Origin: Pseudomonas sp. Fl4BN1
GTDB taxonomy: Bacteria; Pseudomonadota; Gammaproteobacteria; Pseudomonadales; Pseudomonadaceae
Assembly (NCBI RefSeq): GCF_009908285.1
Contig: NZ_JAAARM010000017.1
Span: 89,486-153,485 of the forward strand
DNA length: 64,000 bases
Reading direction: 5' to 3'
Shown: positions 7,545 through 16,179 of the stretch, in pieces
Layout: the number at the start of each line of letters is the position of its first letter
Numbering within the stretch: position 1 is the first letter of the stretch
Translations under genes and position numbers: made by a program
Notes under the pieces: model-generated
Databases searched by the model: none
Told to the model about the DNA's origin: nothing
What the model saw: only the letters and a program-made list of their open reading frames with translations

Positions 7545-8974
7545 GCACGCTGATCCGCAATGGCAACTACATCGATGGCCAATGGTCCCACGGTGGCCCC
7601 AGCTACCGGGTGTTCAACCCGGCCAACGGCGAGCTGATCGCCGAGGTACAGAAGGCCGGTGCCGAAGCCACGGACCTGGCCATCGCCGCCGCCAACCGCG
7701 CCTTGCCGGCGTGGCGCAAGCTCACCGCCAAGGAACGCAGCCAGAAGCTCAAGCGCTGGAGCGAGCTGATGCTGGGCAACCAGCGTGAACTGGCCACCTT
7801 GCTCAGCCGCGAGCAAGGCAAGCCGCTGGCCGAAGCCATGGGTGAAGTGGTCTACGCCGCGAGTTTTCTCGAGTGGTTCGGCGAGGAAGCCAAGCGCGCC
7901 TATGGCGACGTGATCCCCAGCCACAAGGCCGATGCGCGAATCATCGTGACCAAGGAAGCGATTGGCGTGGTGGCGGCCATCACCCCCTGGAACTTCCCGC
8001 TGGCCATGGTCACGCGCAAGGTCGGCCCGGCCCTGGCCGCTGGTTGCACGATGATCCTCAAACCCTCGGAAGAGACACCGTTGTCGGCCTTCGCCCTGGC
8101 GGTACTGGCCGAACAGGCGGGTATTCCAGCCGGCGTGTTGAACATCGTTTCCGGTGATGCAGTGGCCATCGGCGGCGCGCTGCAAGCCTCCAGCGTGGTG
8201 CGCAAGCTGTCGTTCACCGGCTCGACCCGCACTGGCAAGCTGCTGATGCGCCAGGCCGCCGACACCCTGAAAAAAGTCTCCCTGGAACTGGGCGGCAACG
8301 CGCCGTTCATTGTTTTCGACGATGCCGACCTGGATGCCGCGGTGAAGGGCGCCATGGCTTCGAAGTTCCGCAACACCGGGCAGACCTGCGTGTGCGTCAA
8401 CCGCTTCTTTATCCAGGACAGCGTGTACGAGGCCTTCACCCGCAAGCTGGCAGACGCGGTCGCGGCCATGCGCGTGGGCAGCGCCTTGGACGGTGATACC
8501 GAGCAGGGCCCGCTGATCAACGCGGCGGCGCTGGCCAAGGTCGAGCTGCATGTCGGCGATGCGCTGGAGAAGGGCGCGACGTTGCTGTGTGGCGGTCGCC
8601 GGCATGCACTGGGCGGGACCTTCTTCGAGCCGACCATCCTCACTGAAGCCACCGGCGACATGCTGATCGCCCAGGAAGAAACCTTCGGCCCAGTGGCCGC
8701 CTGTTTCCGTTTCAAGGACGAGGCCCAGGTGCTGCAGCAGGCCAACGACACGCCCTTCGGTTTGTCCGCCTATTTCTACAGCCGTGACATCGGTCGGGTG
8801 TGGCGCATGGCCGAAGGCCTGGAGGCCGGGATGGTCGGGATCAACGAAGGGATCATCTCCACCGAAGTGGCGCCGTTCGGCGGGATCAAGGAATCCGGTC
8901 TCGGCCGCGAAGGTTCCAGGTACGGCCTGGACGACTACCTGGAGATCAAATACCTGCTGATGGGCGGCCTCTGA
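7541..8974 (+). CDS. NAD(P)-dependent aldehyde dehydrogenase, succinate-semialdehyde dehydrogenase-like
   Basis: The 477-residue enzyme has the complete catalytic set: N151 (PWNFPLAM), K174 (LKPSEET), E249 (SLELGGNAPF) and C283 (NTGQTCVCVNR). The NTGQTCVCVNR context and overall length are those of the GabD-type branch, so a semialdehyde is a likely substrate, but I cannot fix it. The start codon overlaps the aldo/keto reductase stop by four bases. It oxidises an aldehyde to the acid in the cytoplasm, presumably as part of the same pathway as the Fae-like and AKR proteins. Confidence 0.9.
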   Translation: MSTLIRNGNYIDGQWSHGGPSYRVFNPANGELIAEVQKAGAEATDLAIAAANRALPAWRKLTAKERSQKLKRWSELMLGNQRELATLLSREQGKPLAEAMGEVVYAASFLEWFGEEAKRAYGDVIPSHKADARIIVTKEAIGVVAAITPWNFPLAMVTRKVGPALAAGCTMILKPSEETPLSAFALAVLAEQAGIPAGVLNIVSGDAVAIGGALQASSVVRKLSFTGSTRTGKLLMRQAADTLKKVSLELGGNAPFIVFDDADLDAAVKGAMASKFRNTGQTCVCVNRFFIQDSVYEAFTRKLADAVAAMRVGSALDGDTEQGPLINAAALAKVELHVGDALEKGATLLCGGRRHALGGTFFEPTILTEATGDMLIAQEETFGPVAACFRFKDEAQVLQQANDTPFGLSAYFYSRDIGRVWRMAEGLEAGMVGINEGIISTEVAPFGGIKESGLGREGSRYGLDDYLEIKYLLMGGL

Positions 8975-9061
8975 AGCCAGGCCCCTTGCCGCATACGGCT
9001 GCGGCAAGGGGTGCTCGACCCCGATTCATCTCTTATTCAAAAACAATAAACGGAGACGAAC

Positions 9062-10420
9062 ATGACCACCGCAACCGTCAAGATCGATGACCTGCCGATT
9101 GGCCGGTTCCACCTGAAGATCGCCGGGCTGACGTTCGGCGCGCACTTCACCGATGGCTACATTCTTGGCCTGATCGGCATTGCCTTCACCCTGCTCAGTC
9201 CGCAGATGCAGTTGGACGCCTTCTGGCAGGGGCTGATCGGCGCCTCGGCGCTGATCGGGCTGTTTATCGGCAGCCTGTTCTTCGGCTGGATCTCCGACCA
9301 CCTGGGACGGCAGAAGATCTTCCTGGTCAGCTTCGTGCTGATCACCCTGGCCTCGGTGATGCAGTTCTATGCCGAGACCGCCATGGGCCTGTTTTTCTGC
9401 CGGGTGCTGATCGGCATTGGCCTGGGCGGCGATTTCAGCGTCGGCCACGCGATGCTCGCCGAGTTCGCGCCGAAAAAGCACCGCGGCGTATTGCTCGGTT
9501 CGTTCAGCGTGATCTGGACCTTCGGCTACGTCGCCGCGACCTTTATCGGCACCGCCATGCTCAGCCTGGGCGATGACGCCTGGCGCTGGATGCTGGCATC
9601 CTCGGCGATCCCGGCCGGGTTGATCCTGCTGGCGCGCATCGGCACCCCGGAGTCGCCGCGCTGGCTGGTCAATCGTGGGCGCATTGCCGAGGCCCGGGCC
9701 ATCGTGCACAAACACCTGGGTGCCAACGTGGTGCTCGACGAACAGCCCAGCGGCGAAAGCCGTTCCGGCTACGCGGTGCTGTTCAGCCCCGAGTACCGCA
9801 AGCGCACGGCGTTCAACTGCCTGTTCTTCGTGTGCATCGTCATGCCGTACTTCGCCATCTACACCTTCTTGCCATCGATCCTGCAGAAGATGGGCCTGGC
9901 CGAAGGCTTCGGCACCGAGTTGATGCTCAACCTGCTGTTGATCCTCGGTGCGCTGATCGGCATCTGGTGCACGGTGAAATTTTCCCGCCGGGGGTTTTTG
10001 ATCAACTCCTTCATCATCCTCGCCGTGGCATTGCTGCTGTTGGCGGTGCTGCCGGGCAGTGCGGCCTGGCTGATGGTGCTGCTGTTTGGTGTTTTCACCC
10101 TGGTGTTGTCGGCGGTGAGCAACCTGGTGGGGGTGTTCCCGGCAGAGAGTTTTCCCACTGAAGTGCGCGCCAGCGGCATCGGCCTGGCCACCGCCGTCAG
10201 TCGCCTGGGTTCGGCCATCAGCACCTTTCTGCTACCGGTGAGCGTGGCCGGGATCGGCCTCAGCCCAACCATGGCCATCCTCGCGGCGATCCTTGCCCTG
10301 GGGGCCTGGATCTCCTGGGCCTGGGCGCCGGAAACCAAGTCCCTGACGTTGAGCCAGGCGTGCAGCGTGCACAGCCCTGAACCTGTCGCCAACCTGCCCA
10401 AGGTCGTCGCGCCGATCTGA
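9062..10420 (+). CDS. MFS transporter
   Basis: The 452-residue protein is a 12-helix major-facilitator transporter. The loop 2-3 signature GWISDHLGRQKIF and the sugar/acid-porter style helix-4 to -5 segment GIGLGGDFSVGHAMLAEFAPKKHRG are clear, and a long central loop follows TPESPRWLV. A GGAG ribosome-binding site lies 8 bases before the ATG. It sits 87 bases after the aldehyde dehydrogenase stop and probably imports the substrate of the preceding enzymes; aromatic acids or small carboxylates are typical for this branch but not proven. Confidence 0.88.
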   Translation: MTTATVKIDDLPIGRFHLKIAGLTFGAHFTDGYILGLIGIAFTLLSPQMQLDAFWQGLIGASALIGLFIGSLFFGWISDHLGRQKIFLVSFVLITLASVMQFYAETAMGLFFCRVLIGIGLGGDFSVGHAMLAEFAPKKHRGVLLGSFSVIWTFGYVAATFIGTAMLSLGDDAWRWMLASSAIPAGLILLARIGTPESPRWLVNRGRIAEARAIVHKHLGANVVLDEQPSGESRSGYAVLFSPEYRKRTAFNCLFFVCIVMPYFAIYTFLPSILQKMGLAEGFGTELMLNLLLILGALIGIWCTVKFSRRGFLINSFIILAVALLLLAVLPGSAAWLMVLLFGVFTLVLSAVSNLVGVFPAESFPTEVRASGIGLATAVSRLGSAISTFLLPVSVAGIGLSPTMAILAAILALGAWISWAWAPETKSLTLSQACSVHSPEPVANLPKVVAPI

Positions 10421-10421
10421 T

Positions 10422-10505
10422 GTTGCAGGAGCCGGCTGGCCGGTGAAGAACGCCTTGAGCCTTGTGCGTTGTTGAGCGTCGTCGCTGGCAAGCCGCTGGC
10501 GGTCG
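10422..10505. repeat. REP-type palindrome pair between convergent genes
   Basis: The segment begins with TTGCAGGAGCCGGCTGGCCGG and ends with GCTGGCAAGCCGCTGGCGG. Both halves contain the GGCxxGCC hairpin core of pseudomonad REP elements, in opposite orientation, between the convergent MFS and LysR genes. Confidence 0.6.
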
Positions 10506-10522
10506 ACGCTGTGCGGCGAGGT

Positions 10523-11398
10523 TCAAGGGTTGCTCACCAGGCTCAGCCATTGGGTGAACAGCCGCACCTTGGACAACCCCTGCCGATCACTCGCCACCTC
10601 AAGCCAGTAACCGTAAGGGCCGATCACTTCTACCGGAGTGATCGGCAGCAGGCGTCCGTCCGCCAGTTCCCGCTCGATCATCTGCCGGTCGATCACCGCC
10701 AGCCCGCCACCTGCCAGGGCGGTATGGATCACTTGGTCCAGGGTGCTGAACTCAAGGCCCGCTTGGGCGTCGACATCGTCCCGGCCCATGGCCGCCAGCC
10801 AGTTCTCCCAGACCCGCAGGCGCTTGCCGTCATGCAGGATGTGCAGCAGGGGAAAGCGGCGCAGGTCCGGTGCCTGGCCGGCACTGAACAGCTCCGGGCT
10901 GGCCACCGCGATATGGCGCTCCATCACCAGCAACTGGCTGTGGCAATGCGTGGCGGCGTGCATGCCGAAACGGATCTCACAGTCGATTTGCGCCGGGCTG
11001 TCATGGCTGTTGTGCTGGGTCACGCTGAGGCTGATGTCCGGGTAGCGCTGGCAGAAGTCGCGCAACTGCGCCGACAGCCAGCGGGTGGCCCAAGTCGGCG
11101 GCGCGACAATCCGCAGGCGTTGGCGCAGGTTGGGCACGCGCAATGCTTGCAGCGCCCGCTCCATGTGATCGAAGGCCTGCCCCAGGTTCGGCGCCAGGGC
11201 TGCGCCGGCCTCGGTCAGTTCCAGGCCTCGCGGGTTGCGGCTGAACAGCGCCACCCCGAGGTAATCCTCCAGTTGCTTGATCTGTCGGCTGACGGCGCCC
11301 TGGGTGACGCTGAGGACCTGTGCGGCCTGGCTGAAGCTGCGGTGGCGGGCGACTTCTTCGAAGACCCGGAGCATGTTCAGGGAGGGCAGTTGACGCAT
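10523..11398 (-). CDS. LysR-family transcriptional regulator (GcvA-like)
   Basis: The protein of about 291 residues starts MRQLPSLNMLRVFEEVARHRSFS and carries an N-terminal winged helix-turn-helix (AAQVLSVTQGAVSRQIKQLEDYLGVALF). The remaining part is a two-lobe ligand-binding domain of the GcvA/AmpR type (LRIVAPPTWATRWLSAQLRDF). I chose the ATG at 11398, with GGAG 10 bases upstream, rather than the GTG at 11416. It is convergent with the aldehyde dehydrogenase/MFS operon, which it could control, though no matching operator pair was found. Confidence 0.85.
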   Translation of the reverse strand: MRQLPSLNMLRVFEEVARHRSFSQAAQVLSVTQGAVSRQIKQLEDYLGVALFSRNPRGLELTEAGAALAPNLGQAFDHMERALQALRVPNLRQRLRIVAPPTWATRWLSAQLRDFCQRYPDISLSVTQHNSHDSPAQIDCEIRFGMHAATHCHSQLLVMERHIAVASPELFSAGQAPDLRRFPLLHILHDGKRLRVWENWLAAMGRDDVDAQAGLEFSTLDQVIHTALAGGGLAVIDRQMIERELADGRLLPITPVEVIGPYGYWLEVASDRQGLSKVRLFTQWLSLVSNP

Positions 11399-11534
11399 GG
11401 CGGGCAGACTCCGCACCTGGCGCCAGGAAGGAGCGGCCGAGCCTGGCAGGCGGGGCGCTGGACGTGGCGGGGCAGGCTTATTGTTGTTGTAAGGCGCTTG
11501 TTCAGCGCGCCCATCTTACCCTGTAGCCGCCCTT

Positions 11535-11660
11535 GGAGGGTGCTGGCTTGCCGGCCAAGAGGACCTTGAGATCGCCTTCGCCGGCAAGCCGGCTCCTACA
11601 GGGTTTCCGGCGATATCCCTGTCAGCTGTAGGAGCTGGCTTGCCAGCGAAAGGGCCGGCA
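11535..11660. repeat. REP cluster (BIME-like)
   Basis: At least three palindromic units occur: around 11541-11556 (GCTGGCTTGCCGGCC), 11577-11601 (CGCCGGCAAGCCGGCTCC) and 11626-11650 (GTAGGAGCTGGCTTGCCAGC). The last two are inverted relative to each other, the usual organisation of pseudomonad REP doublets. They fill the gap between the LysR gene and the truncated porin. Confidence 0.75.
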
Positions 11661-11665
11661 AAGAT

Positions 11666-12610
11666 TCAGAAGTAGTAGCCAATATTCACATACAGCTGGT
11701 TTTCCCACTGGTTGCTGCCGCCGGGGCCCAGGCTCTGGGCATAGCTGCTGCCGCCGATGTAGGGATCGTTCTTGCCGAACAGCCACTCGGTGGCGACCCA
11801 CAGTCGGCTCAGCGAAAACGAGCTGCCAAGGATCATCCGTTGCGAGGTCTGGTAGCCGCTGGCGGATTTCTCGAAGGCGCTGTAGTTGGTGTACAGCTTG
11901 ATCCCGCTGACCTGGTCGAACAGGTACTTGCCGTCCACCGCATAGCTCAGGTCGGCGACATACAGGTTGCCGCGACTGGCGACGTTGAAGGTGCCGTCAT
12001 AACCGCCCAGGGTCACCAGCTCGTCGGTGCCCGGATTGCGCGGCGACATCTGCTGGCGCGCCGCCTGCAACTGCACGCCCCAGGGCCCGTTCTTGCCCAG
12101 GTAGTGCAGGGCCAGGGCATTGCGCCGGCCATCGTGGCGGGTGTCGTTGTTCTTCAGGGTCGAGGTCAGGCCGGAGACCCCGACTTCCGAGGCCCAATCC
12201 CCCAGTTGCACGGCCCTGGCCAGCCGCAGCACCAGGGTATTGCGTTCACGGTTGTCACTGCCATCGGCCACGTAGCGGTCGGCGGAGGACACCACGCTGG
12301 AGTAGGTACGGCCGTTGCTGGTGCCCTTGCCTTGCCAGGCCGGGCGCAGGTAATAGCCGGCCTGGAGATTCCACGCGCCGCTCTGCTGGATGTACTTGGC
12401 GCCGACCTGTTCGATGTCCTCCAGGCCCACCACGTTGCCCAGGGTTTCGAAAAAGCTACTGCCGAAATACGGCTGCAGGCCGAAGGGGATCTGGTTCAGG
12501 CCGACCTGCACCTGCTGTTCGGGGGTGAAGCGGTAGCCGATCCAGGCGCTTTCGGCGAAGGCGATGTCGCCGACCTTGTCGGTGTAGCGATAGGGGTACT
12601 TGGATGGCAT
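11666..12610 (-). pseudogene. 5'-truncated outer-membrane porin
   Basis: The reading frame encodes 314 residues of a beta-barrel porin ending in NIGYYF, the aromatic C-terminal signature of outer-membrane proteins. It lacks a signal peptide and the first strands: the open frame begins MPSKYPYRYTDKVGDIAFAES, already inside the barrel, and no continuation appears in any reverse frame upstream. Alternating amphipathic segments such as SAWIGYRFTPEQQVQVGLNQIPFG support a barrel; the family looks like a phosphate-selective/carbohydrate porin. Without a signal peptide the product cannot reach the outer membrane, so I call it a remnant. The break lies where the T6SS island begins. Confidence 0.75.
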
Positions 12611-13278
12611 TTATGACGGCCTGTGCTGCTGGGGCGGCTCTAGCAACCTGCGCCGTGCCGAGGTGGGTGAACTGGGACGCATTCTGTTGCAGCCTGCACA
12701 TCAGGGCGGTTGCAATGTCACATACGAAGTGATTGACCATGCCAATGGCCGTTTCGAAGAGAGGAAAGCAATATCGATACGGTCATGGCAGTCTTGAATA
12801 TGGCGCCGCTAGCGTCTGAAAGTTTTCGCGTACGATTTTTTCCGAATTCTGTAGGTATTCCCAATGCCTCTCGCATTAGCTGCGAGACATTCTGGATATC
12901 TGAAAGCCCAGACTGATTTTGGGACTTCTCCTACAGTAAATCCTGTTCGGCTTTGTTAGCGTGAGCAGCTATTTACATAGCTCTGGCTAGGTATGGTCGG
13001 GTTGTTGTGCGTTTGGGACTTGCCTTCATTTACAGGCCAGAGCTAGCCCTATAGCAAAGTAAAAAAGAACAGAGGATGTTCAACTTTTGCCCAAATAAAA
13101 AGCTTCAGCTTAAACGATCAATGTTTCAAATATTGCCTTCAAACTCTCGCTCTCCCTCGAAAAATTCCAGCAGCAGGTCTGATGCATTAACGGTAGGCGC
13201 TGCTCTCCTCCCTGCTTTTCGCTCTGGGAGAAGCTCTGCTTTGCTGGTTTTTTTATTTCCCTGCTTAAGGAAAAGCCT
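12611..13278. other. Boundary region between truncated porin and vgrG, no gene
   Basis: I find no supported gene. The first part (12611-12800) is GC-rich and unrelated to porin sequence; from about 12800 base composition becomes visibly more AT-rich. The vgrG leader ends with TTAAGGAAAAGCCT before the ATG at 13279. The change of composition beside a gene cut in half marks this as a probable insertion or deletion junction. Confidence 0.5.
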
Positions 13279-14976
13279 ATGTTCGCGCCAGCCAATACCG
13301 CGCATTTCGAACTACAGATCCCCTCTGTACGCAACGATTTCAAGGTGCTGACCTTTGATGGCCTTGAGGCCCTCAGCGCCTTGTATGCGATTCGGATTGA
13401 GTTGGTCAGTGAGTACCCCGATTTTGATCTGGAGAGCCTGCTCTGCCAGCCGGCCTTTCTTCAGTTTGGTCTGGGTGGTGAAGGGATTCATGGGCACATC
13501 GAAGATGTGCAGATGGGGAAAGCGGGTAAGCGCTTGACCCGTTATCACCTGACCTTGGTCCCCGTACTGCACTATCTGCAATTCAGCTACAACCAACGAA
13601 TTTTCCAGCACTTGAGCGTGCCGCAAATCGTTACTCAGGTGCTCAAGGGCCATGGCCTGCAGACAGATGTATTTACCTTCCATGTCAGTGCCAGCCCCGA
13701 GCGCGACTATTGCACTCAGTACGGCGAAAGTGACTTCGACTTTATCCAGCGTCTGTGCAGTGAAGACGGCATCGCCTGGCACCACCAGCACAGCCAGGAC
13801 GGTCACCGCCTGGTGTTCAGTGAAGACCAGACCTATTTTCCGAAACTTGGCCCGACTCCGTATCAACCCGGCAGCGGCCAAGTTGCCGATCACCCTGTGG
13901 TCAGCCAGTTCTCCCAGCGCTTCAGCACCCGTACCAGCACCACAACGCGCCGTGACTACGATTTCAAACGGCCTAGCCTATTGCTAGAAAACCAATTCAC
14001 CGCCGAGTTCAGCCCCGCGCTGGAGGATTATCGCTACCCGGTGCCGATGACCTCGCTGGAGCACGGCAAGGTGCTATCGAGGCGGGCCCTTGAGCGCCAC
14101 CGAGCGGACTATCAACTGGCTGAAGGTCACAGCGATCAGCCGACCCTGCGCAGCGGGCATTTTTTTGACCTGACCGACCATCCACGCAAGACGTGTAACG
14201 ATTTATGGCTGTTGCTCAGCGTCCATCACTCGGGCAAACAACCGCAAGCTTTGGAAGAGTCGATCACCCATGAGGAGCCCCCCGCAGATGGCTTCACCCA
14301 GGGTTACCGCAACCGCTTCAGTGCGATTCCCTGGGACGTGTTCTACCGTCCACCGCTGGTCACCCGTAAATCAGTGCTGGTCAGCCAGACCGCCCGTGTG
14401 ACGGGGCCGCCCGGAGAAGAAATATTTTGTGATGAATATGGCCGTGTCCGTGTCGAGCTGCCCTGGGATCGAGCTGAACGCAACAGTGAGAAGAGCAGTT
14501 GCTGGCTGCGCGTGTCATCCAGCTGGGCGGGAGATGGTTTTGGTGCAGTGACTATTCCACGCATCGGTATGGAAGTAGTAGTGACCTATTTAGAGGGCAA
14601 CCCCGACCTACCGTTAATTACCGGATGCGTGGTGAATAAGCTCACCTCTACGCCATACCCCTTGCCGGCTAACAAAACCAAGACTGTGTTACGTAGCCAC
14701 AGTTCACCACACAGTGGTGGCTACAACGAACTGTCGATTGAAGACCGCGCCGGGCAGGAACTGATCTATCTACGTGCTCAGCGTGATATGGAGCAGAGGA
14801 TCGAAAATGATAGCCGGTTAGAAGTCGGTAACGAACGTCGAGAGACCATCAAGGGCAATAGCATCACGGTACTCGAAGCTGAAGAGCAACGTACCGTCAT
14901 CGCTGACCGTAAAGTGGATCTCAAAGCCAACGACTATTTGCAGGTCGCTGGCAGCAGTCATACCCGTGTAGGGTAA
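13279..14976 (+). CDS. vgrG: T6SS spike protein VgrG, cut short by an in-frame stop
   Basis: The 565-residue open frame contains the gp27-like N-terminal half (LQIPSVRNDFKVLTFDGLEALSALYAIRIEL onward), the OB-fold/gp5-like region (ARVTGPPGEEIFCDEYGRVRVELPWD, SSWAGDGFGAVTIPRIGMEVVV) and the start of the beta-helix. AAGGA lies about 8 bases before the ATG. The frame ends HTRVG-stop, then continues without shift as TVVIEAGQQVHIKAG, the usual VgrG C-terminal repeat region. VgrG normally reads HTRVGQTV here, so the stop is a CAA-to-TAA change. The truncated spike keeps the gp27/gp5 core but loses the C-terminal part that often binds adaptor or effector. No other T6SS structural gene is in the window, so this is an orphan vgrG island. 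Confidence 0.9.
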   Translation: MFAPANTAHFELQIPSVRNDFKVLTFDGLEALSALYAIRIELVSEYPDFDLESLLCQPAFLQFGLGGEGIHGHIEDVQMGKAGKRLTRYHLTLVPVLHYLQFSYNQRIFQHLSVPQIVTQVLKGHGLQTDVFTFHVSASPERDYCTQYGESDFDFIQRLCSEDGIAWHHQHSQDGHRLVFSEDQTYFPKLGPTPYQPGSGQVADHPVVSQFSQRFSTRTSTTTRRDYDFKRPSLLLENQFTAEFSPALEDYRYPVPMTSLEHGKVLSRRALERHRADYQLAEGHSDQPTLRSGHFFDLTDHPRKTCNDLWLLLSVHHSGKQPQALEESITHEEPPADGFTQGYRNRFSAIPWDVFYRPPLVTRKSVLVSQTARVTGPPGEEIFCDEYGRVRVELPWDRAERNSEKSSCWLRVSSSWAGDGFGAVTIPRIGMEVVVTYLEGNPDLPLITGCVVNKLTSTPYPLPANKTKTVLRSHSSPHSGGYNELSIEDRAGQELIYLRAQRDMEQRIENDSRLEVGNERRETIKGNSITVLEAEEQRTVIADRKVDLKANDYLQVAGSSHTRVG

Positions 14977-15330
14977 ACGGTGGTGATTGAGGCCGGACAA
15001 CAAGTGCACATCAAGGCCGGTGCTCATCTGATACTCGATGCTGGGGTCAGTACGACATTGAAGGGGGGTGGTCAGCATATCGTGATTGGCCCTAGTGGTA
15101 TTTTCAGCAGTACCAATATTGTAATTGGTGGTGCACCCGTTGCGGGAACCGCAGCAGCTCCCGTGTTGCCAGGGATGCTCGAAGGGTTGTCGGAGCCGGC
15201 AGTATTGCCGCTCCCTAGTCTTTCGTTTTACCAACAGCAGTCGGTGGCGGGGGCTCTCCTGCCAACTCCCGGCTGCCAGCTCGATGCATCGGGCCATTGC
15301 CCGATTCACCAACCAGGTAAAACGGCATGA
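14977..15330 (+). pseudogene. C-terminal remainder of vgrG after the premature stop
   Basis: In frame with vgrG, a GTG at 14980 opens 116 codons: MVIEAGQQVHIKAGAHLILD..., then VIGPSGIFSSTNIVIGGAP and a Pro/Ala-rich tail ending in CPIHQPGKTA. This is the beta-helix tip and C-terminal extension normally continuous with VgrG. The stop TGA at 15328-15330 overlaps the ATG of the DUF4123 gene by four bases, as expected for the intact vgrG-adaptor pair. Whether readthrough or internal initiation at the GTG makes any of it is unknown. Confidence 0.8.
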
Positions 15331-16160
15331 TCAAATCCATCTCATCGCCTTTTCAGGTGCCTGCCGCACCGGGATTCTTATGCGCGATTCTAGACGCTAG
15401 TTTTGACCCAGACTTGCAAGATCACGTTGACCAGGCCATCGGTTACGGTGCTGAGCGCTGCATCCCACTATTCGACAACACACCCTACGGAGCTCTGCAA
15501 GCTGCTGGGCCGTTCGTTTTGCTGTGTCCGCTGCCTGGTGCATTGATGGAGTACGCCGGCACGCTGCTTGAACAGGCCTACGCCGGGTGCGTGGCCTACC
15601 TGGAGAGTGAACACTCCTTCGAGCAGGCTATCGAGCATTGGCGCAGCCTGCTCACTGTCGGCACCGATGATACGCCGGCCCAACTGATGCGTTTTTTTGA
15701 CCCTCGCTGGTTGGAGCCACTGCTGAACAGCCTTGATGAAACCCAGATGCTGAAATTCATGGGGCCGCTCACCGACATAGCTTGGCGCAACGAGCTGGGC
15801 TGGCGTCATTTGGCTCATCCTCGACCTGAACCAGGGGCAGAGATTCAAGATCCCGGATGGCTGCACTTGGGGTGCGAGCGTCAGGCCCTCATGGATCTTC
15901 AGCGCTTGAAGGTGTTGGCAGGACGGCTCGCCCAGGATTATCGGGCGGTATTGCCCATGCCCGAGCCAGTGGCGTTCGTGTATCAGCAACTGCTTGCGGC
16001 CCGGAACACAGGGTATCTGCAAGTGGCCGAGCAGGAGCGCTGGCTACGTCTGGCGCTGCGTCAGGGCGATGGCTTCTGGAACCGCTCCCCACATACCGAA
16101 TTATTGGCCCGTGATGACCTGGGTCTTGGCGACAAGCTGATCGCGCTTGAGCGCCTCTGA
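15327..16160 (+). CDS. DUF4123 T6SS adaptor (Tap/TEC-type chaperone)
   Basis: The 277-residue protein matches DUF4123: an N-terminal alpha/beta part (GFLCAILDASFDPDL, LFDNTPYGALQAAGPFVLLCP) and the mid-protein FFDPRWLEPLLNSLDETQMLKFMGPL, which is the family's FYDPRVL...GP stretch. Such proteins load a specific effector onto the cognate VgrG and sit between vgrG and effector genes, exactly as here. Translation is coupled to the end of vgrG by an ATGA overlap; the vgrG premature stop could therefore reduce its expression. Confidence 0.87.
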   Translation: MIKSISSPFQVPAAPGFLCAILDASFDPDLQDHVDQAIGYGAERCIPLFDNTPYGALQAAGPFVLLCPLPGALMEYAGTLLEQAYAGCVAYLESEHSFEQAIEHWRSLLTVGTDDTPAQLMRFFDPRWLEPLLNSLDETQMLKFMGPLTDIAWRNELGWRHLAHPRPEPGAEIQDPGWLHLGCERQALMDLQRLKVLAGRLAQDYRAVLPMPEPVAFVYQQLLAARNTGYLQVAEQERWLRLALRQGDGFWNRSPHTELLARDDLGLGDKLIALERL

Positions 16161-16179
16161 ATCACAAGGACGATGATGG

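Noticed and set aside
14974..14976. The vgrG stop as a natural end with a separate downstream gene
   Set aside because: The downstream frame is in phase and continues typical VgrG sequence, and the stop replaces a codon that is Gln in the family.
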